A stretch of 64,000 nt of DNA from Izhakiella capsodis (GCF_900115045.1 NZ_FOVC01000005.1:124001-188000); one strand, 5' to 3'. Counted from the stretch's first letter, positions 26,867 through 36,175 are shown. Notes: a model not told the origin generated them from the sequence alone. Made by a program: numbers and translations.

Positions 26867-27532
26867 ATGCCGACGTTGAGTCAGGAAGCCAGGCTTGTTC
26901 ATGATGCTCTGGTAACCCGTGGTCTGGAAACCCCATTGCGCAAGCCGGTTCACCAACTGGATGATAATAAGCGTAAAGCGCTGATCGCGGGCCACATGAC
27001 GGAAATAATGCAGCTGCTAAATCTTGATCTCGACGATGACAGCCTGGCTGAAACGCCACATCGCATTGCTAAAATGTACGTTAACGAAGTCTTTTCCGGT
27101 CTGGACTATGCCAACTTTCCCAAAATTACCCTGATTGAAAATAAGATGAACGTTGATGAAATGGTTACCGTGCGTGATATCACGCTGACCAGCACCTGCG
27201 AACATCATTTCGTTATTATTGATGGCAAAGCCACAGTGGCTTATATCCCGAAAGATAAAGTGATTGGCCTGTCGAAAATAAACCGAATTGTGCAATTTTT
27301 TGCCCAACGTCCACAGGTGCAAGAGCGTCTGACTCAACAAATTCTGGTCGCTATGCAGACACTGCTTGGCACTAACAATGTTGCGGTGTTAATCGATGCG
27401 GTACATTACTGTGTTAAAGCTCGCGGTATCCGTGATGCGAACAGCGCAACGACCACGACGTCACTGGGAGGTCTGTTCAAATCGAGCCAGAATACCCGTC
27501 AGGAGTTTCTGCGCGCAGTTCGTCATCGCTAA
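26867..27532 (+). CDS. folE: GTP cyclohydrolase I
   Basis: 221 residues from ATG 26867 ('MPTLSQEARLVHDALV'); the frame runs back to 26789, but the family start and the 'ggagaa' site fix this one. Zinc ligands and catalytic residues are in 'TSTCEHHFV' and 'VHYCVKARG', and 'TTTTSLGGLFK' is also conserved. It converts GTP to dihydroneopterin triphosphate, the first step of folate synthesis. yeiB follows 32 bases later on the same strand, as in E. coli. Confidence 0.97.
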   Translation: MPTLSQEARLVHDALVTRGLETPLRKPVHQLDDNKRKALIAGHMTEIMQLLNLDLDDDSLAETPHRIAKMYVNEVFSGLDYANFPKITLIENKMNVDEMVTVRDITLTSTCEHHFVIIDGKATVAYIPKDKVIGLSKINRIVQFFAQRPQVQERLTQQILVAMQTLLGTNNVAVLIDAVHYCVKARGIRDANSATTTTSLGGLFKSSQNTRQEFLRAVRHR

Positions 27533-27564
27533 GCAAATCTCATCTTGGCTCTGAAAGGATCACC

Positions 27565-28713
27565 ATGCAACGCAATATGGCTCTCGACTTTATCCGTGGT
27601 TGCGCGGTATTGGGGATTCTGCTGCTTAATATTGTCTCATTTGGCCTGCCGCGGGCGGCTTATCTTAATCCGGCCTGGGCTGGCAGCGTATCCTTTGGCG
27701 ATGCCTTAATCTGGGCACTGATGGATCTGCTGGCACAGCTCAAGTTTCTCTCACTTTTCGCGCTGCTGTTTGGTGCCGGCCTGGTGATGCTGCTGCCGCG
27801 CGGTAAGTCCTGGATTCAGGCACGCCTGACACTATTGATCATGCTGGGATTTATCCACGGGGTCTTTTTCTGGCAGGGAGATATTCTGCTCGATTACGGC
27901 CTGATGGGGCTGATCAGTTGGCGTATGATCCGGGATGCCCATTCGACCGGCATGCTGCTACGTACTGGCATTCTCCTCTACCTTACCGGCAGCTTGATGT
28001 TGCTGCTGTTTGGTTTTATCAGCCACCCAATCCCCGGTGATGGCTGGCTGCCCGGCGCTGCGGATGTTGAGTATGAAAAGTTCTGGCATTTGCATGGAGG
28101 TATGCTCGCAATCGATAGCCGACTCAACGCGTTAGGCGATGGTCTGCTTGCGCTTGGCGCGCAGTACGGCTGGCAGCTTGCCGGTTTAATGCTCACAGGC
28201 GCTGCGCTGATGCGCAGCGGTTGGCTGCAAGGTAAATTCAGCCCAGCGCATTACCGCTGGATCGCCTGGATATTTATCGTTGCGGGCGCGCTGGTTGACC
28301 TCCTCGGCATTACTCTGCAATGGCGCACCGGCTGGGATTTCCGCTGGTCCGCCTTTTTTTTGCAGATCCCACTTGAACTGAGTGCGCCGGTTCAGGCGAT
28401 AGGCTATGCGGCGCTGGTGCTAGCTTGCTGGCCGCGCTGGTCGCATTATCGCCTTGTACAGCTAATATCTCAGGTAGGCCGCATGGCACTCAGTAACTAT
28501 CTGCTGCAAACCCTGATTTGCACGACGTTATTCGATACCTTTGGCCTGTTTATGACGCTGAATCGTGTGCAGTTATTGTGTGTGGTACCGATCATATGGA
28601 TGGTTAACCTGCTGTTTTCCCATTTTTGGCTGCGACGTTTTCATCAGGGGCCGATGGAAAGTTTGTGGCGAAAACTGACACGGCGCACCGCAGGCTCGAT
28701 GTCGGCAGATTAA
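27565..28713 (+). CDS. yeiB: YeiB inner-membrane protein (DUF418)
   Basis: 382 residues with about ten hydrophobic segments. It starts 'MQRNMALDFIRGCAVLGIL', the DUF1624/DUF418 acyltransferase-3-like opening (R-x-x-A-x-D-x-x-R-G), and the DUF418 C-terminal block includes 'GRMALSNYLLQTLIC'. Function is not established. It has the ribosome site 'gaaagga' and probably shares a transcript with folE. After it the syntenic order is broken by the AT-rich insert. Confidence 0.92.
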   Translation: MQRNMALDFIRGCAVLGILLLNIVSFGLPRAAYLNPAWAGSVSFGDALIWALMDLLAQLKFLSLFALLFGAGLVMLLPRGKSWIQARLTLLIMLGFIHGVFFWQGDILLDYGLMGLISWRMIRDAHSTGMLLRTGILLYLTGSLMLLLFGFISHPIPGDGWLPGAADVEYEKFWHLHGGMLAIDSRLNALGDGLLALGAQYGWQLAGLMLTGAALMRSGWLQGKFSPAHYRWIAWIFIVAGALVDLLGITLQWRTGWDFRWSAFFLQIPLELSAPVQAIGYAALVLACWPRWSHYRLVQLISQVGRMALSNYLLQTLICTTLFDTFGLFMTLNRVQLLCVVPIIWMVNLLFSHFWLRRFHQGPMESLWRKLTRRTAGSMSAD

Positions 28714-29485
28714 TCACTTGCATCATCAGGCGTAACGCAACCTGTAATGGCTTTCACCCTGGTGATGTCTTCGACCCGGTTGAGTTTAAACAGTGGACAC
28801 CTAAATCAATGGATTTTCTCATTAGGTGAAGCCATGTTTTCCATCTGAAATTGATCAAAAGTCTGGAGTAATCAACCCTCTGTAATGTCGGGTCGCCACC
28901 TGTCTGATTTGGCTCCCGATCATACCTTCGAGGTTTCGCGTCTTGCGGTTAAATTTCCCCGAACAATAGGTGAGCTAGTGATTTATCACCGAGTCGTCGC
29001 CTAAGTTCCACAAAAGAAATGCTAACACCGGCAGGTCCTTAAGATTACGTCCGGGTCATACATACTGAGCGACTCTTTCCAGGGATGGTCGGCCGGTATC
29101 GGTATACGGGGCGTTAAAGTGGCGCTTTCACAGGGGTTAGTCGCGGATGGTGTTCAGACCCGGCCTCAACCGATCGTAACTTTAGAGCACAAGTCCGATA
29201 ACGTCTCGTCTTGATATTCTCACCATGACTTTGTTGTTGGTAAAAATTCAGTATCAGACGTCATGCTTAACATCGTGAAAATCACGCGTGGAGCAAAGGC
29301 AGCACCACTGGATCTCATCGACGGTGAAGAGTCCGCGCGGAATGCACGCGGAGCAGCATATCAGGCTGAGCGTTGGACACCAGGATTTTCAACGTAGCGC
29401 GGGCGAGTCAGGTAAAAAAACTCGCGTATGCCCGTCCTGTTAATCAGTTGTTCTTTTTTAAAAAATTAGAACCGGATGATTATTT
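28714..29485. other. Decayed sequence between yeiB and the AT-rich gene pair
   Basis: About 770 bases without an intact gene. On the minus strand, one frame from about 29125 down to 28870 gives protein-like blocks broken by stops ('APYTDTGRPSLERVAQYV', 'NLKDLPVLAFLLWNLGDD', 'KTRNLEGMIGSQIRQVATR', ending 'GLITPDF'). This resembles a fragment of an old transposase or other mobile gene, though the family is not certain. A plus-strand block at about 29235-29396 ('VVGKNSVSDVMLNIVKITRG') is also coding-like without a start. The stretch near 28784-28826 ('tggacacctaaat...attaggtg') contains a short inverted repeat that could be an old element end. Confidence 0.45.
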
Positions 29486-30247
29486 TTACCTAGTCGCCAT
29501 GAAAAGTGGTCTGGGTGTGTTTATTTCTGGTAGTTTATTTTTAACATCATTAAAGCTCAAAAACACCACTCTTCTGGAGTAGGGAGTTAAGTTTAAACCG
29601 GAGGCGTGTAATGTGGAAGAGTGAAATATTATTATGGCCCCTTTTTCTGCCTTGGCACTGAAGATACCTTTTCTCTTCACGATGTCTTCAATAAATTCTT
29701 TTTTGAGTTCATACTTTAATTTTGCAGAGGTTGTTTGTCGCCAATCTCTTGCTTCGCCTTCATAATTATTGATGATATTTTTATCATCAATGGGTTCAAT
29801 GTGAGAGCCGGGAACAAAAAACATTGGAGCGTTAAATTCAGTTATATCATCGAGCGCTATCGCTACACTAAGGGCATTATTATTAAGCATGCCGTCCTCT
29901 TTATTCCAGAAATAGAAATCAGAATGCCACGGCCATACATCTCCTCCTAAAGGGCTTTTGAAATTAATTTTATACTGATGTATATACACATCGGAGTCTA
30001 GTAACACTCTGATATCATCTATGATTCCTTTTTTGGGAAGTTGTTCGAATTTTTTATCAATTAGATGTGGACCATTAACGCTTCTGAGCGTGATTCCATC
30101 ATTTTCATAAACATAAGAATCATGCTTCTTCTCACTGAGCCTACTAATCATAGAGTCAATTTCAATTAATTCTTCATGATTGAAATATTTGCTGATGATT
30201 AAAAAACCATTTTTTTTAAAAAAACTCAGTTGCTGATCAGTTATCAT
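29486..30247 (-). CDS. PhyH-family Fe(II)/2-oxoglutarate dioxygenase
   Basis: 253 residues of the phytanoyl-CoA dioxygenase-like superfamily. The iron facial triad is visible: His108 and Asp110 in 'WPWHSDFYFW' and His214 in 'STLHASG'. Arg225 or Arg226 in 'YSRRVVFLSF' is in place to bind 2-oxoglutarate, and 'APMFFVPGSH' is the conserved strand before the distal His. It should hydroxylate or otherwise oxidise a small molecule; the substrate is unknown. It starts 13 bases after the dehydrogenase gene, so the two form an operon. Base composition is clearly AT-richer than neighbours, suggesting transfer. Confidence 0.85.
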   Translation of the reverse strand: MITDQQLSFFKKNGFLIISKYFNHEELIEIDSMISRLSEKKHDSYVYENDGITLRSVNGPHLIDKKFEQLPKKGIIDDIRVLLDSDVYIHQYKINFKSPLGGDVWPWHSDFYFWNKEDGMLNNNALSVAIALDDITEFNAPMFFVPGSHIEPIDDKNIINNYEGEARDWRQTTSAKLKYELKKEFIEDIVKRKGIFSAKAEKGAIIIFHSSTLHASGLNLTPYSRRVVFLSFNDVKNKLPEINTPRPLFMATR

Positions 30248-30260
30248 GGATATTCTCTCT

Positions 30261-31130
30261 TTATTTCAAAATTCCACTATGTTTGAAAGAGCATAATGAA
30301 ATTGCTGATTCGTCAAGATCCTCGTTACCAGAAGCGATGGATTCAATGAATCTGTCTTTGACAAGATATGCGACGGGCATAGTGGTATAAGAGGCTTCGG
30401 CTGCGGAACATATTAGATTGATATCTTTCAATCCTAGCCTGATTCTGAATCCTGGGGGAGTGAAACTTCTGTTTTTTATTAAGTTGAAATATAAATGGTA
30501 CGCAGGGCAGTCGAAAACATCAGAAAGCATAATTTCAGAGAATAAATTTTCAGAGATGTTATTTTTGATTGCCAGACTTGTAGCTTCACTAATACTTTCG
30601 ATTGCCGAGTTGAGAAGGAAATTACCGGCTAACTTACAAATTAGCCCGGAATTATGATGTTCACCACAGAACCAGACTTTTTTAGAAAAAACCTTATAAA
30701 TCTCTTTTAAGTCGTTGAAAGTTTCGATTTTTCCGCCATAATATACATCCAGCAGTCCCTTTTCTGCCATGTCCATCCTTCCCATCACAGGAGAGGAAAT
30801 ATATTTTTCACCGTTAGAAAAGAAATTTGTTAGCTCGTCATTAAGTTTCACAGAAATAGTAGAAAGGTTAATCCAAATAACATTTTTTTTCAGATGTTCT
30901 GTGTTGTATGCAAGATCACGGCATGCATCATCGTCAGGAAGAATACTGATGATTGCATCATAAACTACACCAGTGTCCTCGTCTTTGGATTGGCACTGTA
31001 TAATATCTTTATTCAGCAAGTTGAAATTTTTCTTATTAATATCCCAGGCGTGAAGAGTATGGCCCGCATCAGCGAGCCTGTTTACTATTTTTAAGCCCAT
31101 ATTTCCAATACCCCAGAAGAGGATATTCAT
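30261..31130 (-). CDS. Beta-hydroxyacid dehydrogenase-like NAD(P)-binding protein
   Basis: 289 residues. A Rossmann fold begins at the N-terminus (WGIGNMG, Gly7-x-Gly9-x-x-Gly12), with Asp30 at the end of strand 2 favouring NAD. The substrate motif reads 'SSPVMGRMDMAEKG' (about 112-125), and the catalytic Lys166 with Asn170 lies in 'CKLAGNFLLNSAIES'. This is the 3-hydroxyisobutyrate dehydrogenase/6-phosphogluconate dehydrogenase superfamily, which also contains imine reductases, so the reaction could be alcohol oxidation or imine reduction. It is the first gene of the AT-rich pair, with 'ggag' eight bases before the ATG. Confidence 0.82.
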   Translation of the reverse strand: MNILFWGIGNMGLKIVNRLADAGHTLHAWDINKKNFNLLNKDIIQCQSKDEDTGVVYDAIISILPDDDACRDLAYNTEHLKKNVIWINLSTISVKLNDELTNFFSNGEKYISSPVMGRMDMAEKGLLDVYYGGKIETFNDLKEIYKVFSKKVWFCGEHHNSGLICKLAGNFLLNSAIESISEATSLAIKNNISENLFSEIMLSDVFDCPAYHLYFNLIKNRSFTPPGFRIRLGLKDINLICSAAEASYTTMPVAYLVKDRFIESIASGNEDLDESAISLCSFKHSGILK

Positions 31131-31349
31131 AGAAACTCCACAGTAAATTAAAAGCTTAGAACTAATACTAGTGTAAGGTGGAAAATAAGCAAATTCATTC
31201 TGTGAACTTAGTGAGTATTACTGCCTGAATCTTTATTTATCCGGTGAAAATTATTAATTAGATCTTTGATATGAGGACATTCACTTCAATCAATATTAGT
31301 TTTTCTCAGGCTGTTAAGATTCTTGATGATACTCAACCAATGCCCTGTT

Positions 31350-32045
31350 TTACGGAAGTTGCTCCGGCGTGACTGCCGGGTATGCTTGTGCGTTTTCGGG
31401 AACCTGGTGGATGGCTGGGATAGGGATCATTGGACCGAGAAAACGCGGCTGACGCTTCATGATATAAAGATCGACCAGTGCGCCCAGCCTGGCTCCCACC
31501 TCGCGTAGTCGAATATTGAGCATATTTTTTGGCGATGGGACGGCGTAACACTGTGCCTGTATCCCCTTAGCTAAGGCAATAAACAGTGCGCGCTCACAGT
31601 GAAAGCGTTGCGTAATAATAATAAAGTCATTGGTATCAAACACCTTACGGGTGCGGACGATCGAATCCAGGGTACGAAAACCGGCATAGTCGAGCACGAT
31701 ATCCGCCGGATCAACGCCGGCGGCTATCAAATCTCGCCGCATCGTCATCGGCTCGTTGTAACTTTGCAGCGCATTGTCGCCGCTCAGCAGCAGATAGTTC
31801 ACTTTGCCGCTGTTATACGCGTTGAGAGCGCCCTGTATACGATAGAGGTAATATTGGTTGATAACGCCGGTACGATAATATTTTGCCGTACCCAATACCA
31901 CGCCGACCTGACGGTGCGGCAGTGATTGCAGATCTTCATAGACGTAAGGCGCAGTGCGCCAGCTCACCCAGCGATCTAAAAAAATCGCCGTCAGCAGAAC
32001 TAAGGCTATAAAGCAGATTAATCCATAAATCAGGCGTTTCAGCAT
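31350..32045 (-). CDS. sanA: SanA membrane protein (envelope permeability)
   Basis: 231 residues. An N-terminal membrane anchor (about 5-25, 'LIYGLICFIALVLLTAIF') is followed by a DUF218 domain with 'VGVVLGTAKYYRTG', 'LLLSGDNALQSYNEP' and 'DYAGFRTLDS'. It is slightly shorter than the E. coli protein at the C-terminus. Loss of SanA raises vancomycin sensitivity in E. coli, pointing to a role in envelope barrier function. In E. coli it is next to cdd; here maeA lies between them. Confidence 0.94.
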   Translation of the reverse strand: MLKRLIYGLICFIALVLLTAIFLDRWVSWRTAPYVYEDLQSLPHRQVGVVLGTAKYYRTGVINQYYLYRIQGALNAYNSGKVNYLLLSGDNALQSYNEPMTMRRDLIAAGVDPADIVLDYAGFRTLDSIVRTRKVFDTNDFIIITQRFHCERALFIALAKGIQAQCYAVPSPKNMLNIRLREVGARLGALVDLYIMKRQPRFLGPMIPIPAIHQVPENAQAYPAVTPEQLP

Positions 32046-32148
32046 GCGTTCCGGTGCTCGGTGATAAAAATCAGGCCATTCAGGCTACTTTAGCACGCCC
32101 TGTGTAGCAAGCCACAACGCACCTTCTGGCGGCTTCTACCCTAAAACT

Positions 32149-32168
32149 CCGGGTACCCCTGTACCCGG
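32149..32168 (-). terminator. Terminator downstream of maeA
   Basis: CCGGGTAC, loop CCCT, GTACCCGG is a perfect 8-bp stem, about 12 bases past the maeA stop. On the minus strand it is followed by 'AGTTTTAG'. Confidence 0.7.
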
Positions 32169-32179
32169 ACAAACGACGG

Positions 32180-33877
32180 TCAGATAGACGTTCGACGATA
32201 CGAACGATACTGTGGCAGCCAGAAGTTGTCGGCGATGGCACGAGACAGTACATCCTCCGACGTCACTACCGCGACGCCAGCCAGTTGTGCAGCTTTGCCG
32301 ACGGCCATCGCGATAAGTTTTGATACGCCCTGGATGTCTTTTACTTCAGGCAGCACCGGGCCGCTGCCATCATTAACCAATGGCGAACAGTCAGCCAGCG
32401 TCCGGCTGGCGGCCATAAGCATGCTGTCAGTAACACGGCTAGCGCGTGAAGCAATCGCGCCAAGACCGATACCGGGGAAAATATAAGAGTTATTGCATTG
32501 GGCAATCGGATAATATTTATCCTTCCAGAGAACCGGAGCAAAAGGGCTACCGGTAGCAACCAGCGCGGCACCATCGGTCCAGGAAATGATATCCTGCGGC
32601 GTTGCCTCAACCCGCGACGTGGGATTCGACAGCGGCATCACAATAGGATGCGGACAGTTTTTATGCATTTCACGAATAATTTCTTCGGTAAAGAGTCCTG
32701 GCTGGCCGGAGACGCCAATCAAAATATCCGGTTTAACATTGCGTACTACATCCATCAGAGAAAGGGCATCACTTTGCGTATCCCAGTGAGCGAGTGTCTG
32801 TTTGTTCTGAGCTAGTTTACTCTGAAAGTTGAGCAGGTTGGGCTGGTTGGTCGTTAGCAGGCCGTAACGGTCGACCATGTAAACCCGTGCGCGCGCTTCT
32901 TCATCACTCAGACCTTCTGACTTCATCTGTGCGATGATCGACTCAGCAATACCGCAGCCGGCTGAACCGCCGCCCAGAAAAACCACTTTTTGCTCACTCA
33001 GCTGGCTTCCGGCTGCGCGGCTGGCAGCAATCAGGCAGCCCAGCGTGACTGCCGCGGTTCCCTGAATATCATCATTAAAGCAGCATATTTCATCGCGGTA
33101 GCGCTCAAGCAGCGGCATTGCGTTTTTCTGGGCGAAATCTTCAAACTGCAACAGAACATGCGGCCAGCGACTTTTTACGGCCTGAATAAATTCATCCACG
33201 AAACGATCATACTCTTCGCCGGTAATACGGGGATGGCGCCAGCCCATATAGAGCGGGTCATTAAGCAGTTGTGGATTATTCGTGCCGACATCCAGCACAA
33301 CCGGCAGGGTATACGCCGGGCTGATACCGCCACAAGCGGTATAGAGTGATAATTTACCAATCGGTATACCCATACCACCAATGCCCTGATCGCCGAGGCC
33401 CAGAATGCGTTCACCATCGGTTACCACAATCACTTTTACATTCTGTTTGGTGGCGTTTTGCAGCATATCTTCAATGCTGGCACGATTAGGGTAGGAGATG
33501 AACAAACCGCGCGCCCGGCGATAGATTTCCGAGAAGTGCTCACAGGCGGCGCCCACTGTTGGCGTATAGATAATCGGCATCATCTCTTCGAGGTGATTAT
33601 CCAGCAGGCGATAAAACAGGGTCTCGTTGGTATCCTGAATATTACGCAGATAAACGTGCTTATCGTTATCGTTTTTAAACTCCAGAAATTGGCGCCATGC
33701 CCGTTCAGCTTGTTCTTCGATGGTTTCGACCGTTTCCGGTAACAGGCCGTTAAGATTGAAATCGTTACGCTCTTCAACCGAGAAGGCGCTGCCTTTATTG
33801 AGCAGCGGAAACTCCAGCAGGATAGGGCCAGCGTAGGATATATAAAGCGGGCGTTTACTTTCGTATTCGAGTTCCAT
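32180..33877 (-). CDS. maeA: NAD-dependent malic enzyme
   Basis: 565 residues, equal to E. coli MaeA (SfcA). The malic enzyme N-terminal domain includes 'MMPIIYTPTVGAAC'; the divalent-metal site appears in 'FEDFAQKNAMPLLERY' and 'CCFNDDIQGTAAVTLG'; the NAD-binding loop is 'FLGGGSAGCGIAE'. It decarboxylates malate to pyruvate with NAD. It is a single-gene unit located between sanA and cdd, a position not seen in E. coli, where maeA is elsewhere on the chromosome. Confidence 0.96.
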   Translation of the reverse strand: MELEYESKRPLYISYAGPILLEFPLLNKGSAFSVEERNDFNLNGLLPETVETIEEQAERAWRQFLEFKNDNDKHVYLRNIQDTNETLFYRLLDNHLEEMMPIIYTPTVGAACEHFSEIYRRARGLFISYPNRASIEDMLQNATKQNVKVIVVTDGERILGLGDQGIGGMGIPIGKLSLYTACGGISPAYTLPVVLDVGTNNPQLLNDPLYMGWRHPRITGEEYDRFVDEFIQAVKSRWPHVLLQFEDFAQKNAMPLLERYRDEICCFNDDIQGTAAVTLGCLIAASRAAGSQLSEQKVVFLGGGSAGCGIAESIIAQMKSEGLSDEEARARVYMVDRYGLLTTNQPNLLNFQSKLAQNKQTLAHWDTQSDALSLMDVVRNVKPDILIGVSGQPGLFTEEIIREMHKNCPHPIVMPLSNPTSRVEATPQDIISWTDGAALVATGSPFAPVLWKDKYYPIAQCNNSYIFPGIGLGAIASRASRVTDSMLMAASRTLADCSPLVNDGSGPVLPEVKDIQGVSKLIAMAVGKAAQLAGVAVVTSEDVLSRAIADNFWLPQYRSYRRTSI

Positions 33878-34002
33878 AGGGTGTTAACTCTTCTGTTCTG
33901 TGAAAGTTGCGAATCCCAATCCTAAGAAAAATCAGGCGGAAGTACAGCTTTTGTTAACCAGCGCTAACAAAAGCAAATAAAAAAAATCATGAAGGTTAAA
34001 AA

Positions 34003-34893
34003 TCAATCATTGTTCGGGTGAATGACGCTGAGATGCTGGCAGCCCAGAGCATCAAGTGTGGCGTTAGTCGCCGGGTACTGACATATCACCGCGTCGCTTT
34101 TTTCCACGAGGACGGCTGTTTTAATTTCGAGCGGCGATTCACCCGCCATATTAAGCATGATCAAAGCGGCCTGAAGCGGCGGTAAGCTGGGATTAAACGC
34201 GGCGTTTTCCGCATAGCTGCCGCAGAACCGGCGTCCGCTTCTGGTTTCCAGAGCAACACCACTCCAGGCCTGCGTATAGGGCGCATGGCTGCGATTGGCG
34301 GCGCGAAGCGCCAGCTGCGTAAGTTCATCGCCCTTAGCCTTCAACCGATGATCGTTTGGGTCCATCAGCAGGCTGATGATATTAAGATCGCGAGGGCCGA
34401 AGGCGTCCGGTAGATAGCTGCCGAGGGTGGACGGCTGGCGACCGGGCAGATGAATCCCCAGCCCGGCTCCGCTGTTTAGCTCATTCATGAACTGCCGACA
34501 GTGTCCGCAGGGCGTGTAATTCACGGTGATATCCAGCAGTGACGTTTCGCCGCCCATCCAGGCATGGGTCACCGCGCTTTGCTCGGCATGTACCGTTTGC
34601 TGCATTGTTGCGCCGCTAAATTCCATGTTGGCACCGAACCAGAATCGTCCGCTGGCACCACGAGCGATGGCCCCAACGTTAAATGTTGACAGCGGGGTCC
34701 ACGCACAGGCTGCCGCCAGCGGAAGCAGCGCGAAGGCCAGCTGTTGCTGGTCCATCTGTGTTGTCGCACACAGCATGGTGATATGTTCAGCAGAAAAGCT
34801 GGCGGAAAAGTCAGCGGCACAAAGCAAAGGCGTAATGGCTAAACGTAAGCTGTCCGGCAGAGACGCCAGTGCGTGGTTAAAACGTGTGTGCAT
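34003..34893 (-). CDS. cdd: Cytidine deaminase
   Basis: 296 residues with two deaminase-fold domains, the long enterobacterial form. The N-terminal domain holds the active site: His102 and Glu104 in 'TVHAEQSA' and Cys129 and Cys132 in 'PCGHCRQF'. The C-terminal domain ('GSYAENAAFNPSLPPLQ') is catalytically silent but conserved. It deaminates cytidine and deoxycytidine to uridine forms in pyrimidine salvage. A CRP-type site lies 60 bases upstream, as expected for the CRP/CytR-controlled gene in E. coli. Confidence 0.96.
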   Translation of the reverse strand: MHTRFNHALASLPDSLRLAITPLLCAADFSASFSAEHITMLCATTQMDQQQLAFALLPLAAACAWTPLSTFNVGAIARGASGRFWFGANMEFSGATMQQTVHAEQSAVTHAWMGGETSLLDITVNYTPCGHCRQFMNELNSGAGLGIHLPGRQPSTLGSYLPDAFGPRDLNIISLLMDPNDHRLKAKGDELTQLALRAANRSHAPYTQAWSGVALETRSGRRFCGSYAENAAFNPSLPPLQAALIMLNMAGESPLEIKTAVLVEKSDAVICQYPATNATLDALGCQHLSVIHPNND

Positions 34894-34950
34894 GGTGGTA
34901 AACCTCTCTCACCGGATGGGCGCTCGATTCTAACGGCGATGCACAGGGTT

Positions 34951-34972
34951 ATATGTGACCTTAATCACTTAA
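34951..34972. promoter_or_regulatory. CRP-type site upstream of cdd
   Basis: 'TGTGAccttaaTCACT' has the TGTGA-N6-TCAC(A) spacing of CRP sites with one mismatch in the last base. It sits about 60 bases before the cdd start. E. coli cdd is activated by CRP and repressed by CytR; a CytR box was not identified. Confidence 0.65.
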
Positions 34973-35022
34973 CCGGTGCAATGTCTGAAACGAAAAGGAT
35001 TTTTGTGCGATATAGCGCAAAT

Positions 35023-35712
35023 TTAAAGCACGCGCATCAGCAGCGGAAAAATAAAGGGTGCCAGCAGCGAGGTAATAATGCCGCAGAAAACCAATGCCAG
35101 AGAGCTGAATGCGCCTTCCTGAAAATCAATCTCCATACAGCGAGCCGTGCCAAGGGCATGGGAAGCATTGCCGATCGCCAGACCACGGGCAGCTTTGCTT
35201 TTAATGCGTAGAATATTGAGGATCGAATGACCCAATAACGCGCCAAGTACGCCTGCTAATAACACGCATATCGCGCTAATGGCCGGAATGCCCCCGAGGT
35301 TACCGGACACCGCCATCGCGATTGGCGTGGTGACCGACTTTGGCAAAATAGTGGCAGCAATCTCTTTTGACGCCCCCATCCATAAAGCGATGGCCGTGCC
35401 GCTAACCATCGCGGTCATTGAGCCGATAAAACAGACGCAAATTATCGACTTCCAGCGAGCGCGAATCTCATGTATTTGCTCATAAAGCGGTAGCGCCAGC
35501 GCAACCACCGAAGGTTGCAGCAGATGATTGAGGATTGCACTGCCCTGAAAATAGCGGGTGTAGGGTATATGAGTCAGGATCAGCAGCGGGATTATCACGG
35601 CGACAGCAATCAACAGCGGGTTAAACAGCGGCATTTTTAATCGCGCAGCCAGCCGACGGGCGCAGAGGAAAACTGCGATGGTTAAAGGCAGGGACCACCA
35701 GATATCACTCAT
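35023..35712 (-). CDS. yohK: YohK, LrgB/CidB-family membrane protein
   Basis: 229 residues with about six or seven membrane segments, and conserved LrgB-family blocks 'SVTTPIAMAVS' and 'GNASHALGTARCMEID'. LrgAB/CidAB-type pairs resemble holin/antiholin partners or metabolite exporters; the function in enterobacteria is not settled. It overlaps the end of yohJ by eight bases, so the pair is translationally coupled, and lies upstream of cdd as in E. coli. Confidence 0.93.
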   Translation of the reverse strand: MSDIWWSLPLTIAVFLCARRLAARLKMPLFNPLLIAVAVIIPLLILTHIPYTRYFQGSAILNHLLQPSVVALALPLYEQIHEIRARWKSIICVCFIGSMTAMVSGTAIALWMGASKEIAATILPKSVTTPIAMAVSGNLGGIPAISAICVLLAGVLGALLGHSILNILRIKSKAARGLAIGNASHALGTARCMEIDFQEGAFSSLALVFCGIITSLLAPFIFPLLMRVL

Positions 35713-36109
35713 GGCCCCTCTCCTCCAGAGACGTTTTCTCCCCGCGCTGCAAACGATGGGCGCAAAGTCCGACGGTTGTCAGTACGATTAACGTGCTGAC
35801 CAGGCAGGCGATGACAATTGGTCCAAATTGCGTTTGCAACAGGTTGGTATAGTTCATCACCCCGACGCTGACCGGGACAAACAGCAGAGCCATGTAGCGA
35901 ATGAGTATATGACAGCCGGGTTTAACCCAGTCCAGTGGCAAAATTTGTGTCACCAACAGCGTAAATAGCATCAGCATGCCGATTATACTGCCCGGAATAG
36001 CGACGGGCAGTAGCATGGCAATACCCTCGCCCGCATAGAGGCAAAGATAAATGATCAGAAATGCACGCAGACAGCACCCGAGTTGTTTCATACTACGACC
36101 TGTTTTCAT
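35705..36109 (-). CDS. yohJ: YohJ, LrgA/CidA-family membrane protein
   Basis: 134 residues with four membrane segments and the LrgA block 'PGSIIGMLMLF', followed by 'HILIRYMALLFVPVSVGVM'. It is the small partner of YohK, first in the two-gene unit. An in-frame ATG at 36091 could be used instead. Confidence 0.92.
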   Translation of the reverse strand: MKTGRSMKQLGCCLRAFLIIYLCLYAGEGIAMLLPVAIPGSIIGMLMLFTLLVTQILPLDWVKPGCHILIRYMALLFVPVSVGVMNYTNLLQTQFGPIVIACLVSTLIVLTTVGLCAHRLQRGEKTSLEERGHE

Positions 36110-36175
36110 CGTTATTTCTGCGAATACAGACGCCAGGGCTGCCTGAACTGAATCGCCCTTGACGATCAGAGTATA

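Noticed and set aside
29373..29582. 69-codon plus-strand ORF overlapping the end of the PhyH gene
   Set aside because: It overlaps the dioxygenase 3' end on the opposite strand and has no recognisable domain.
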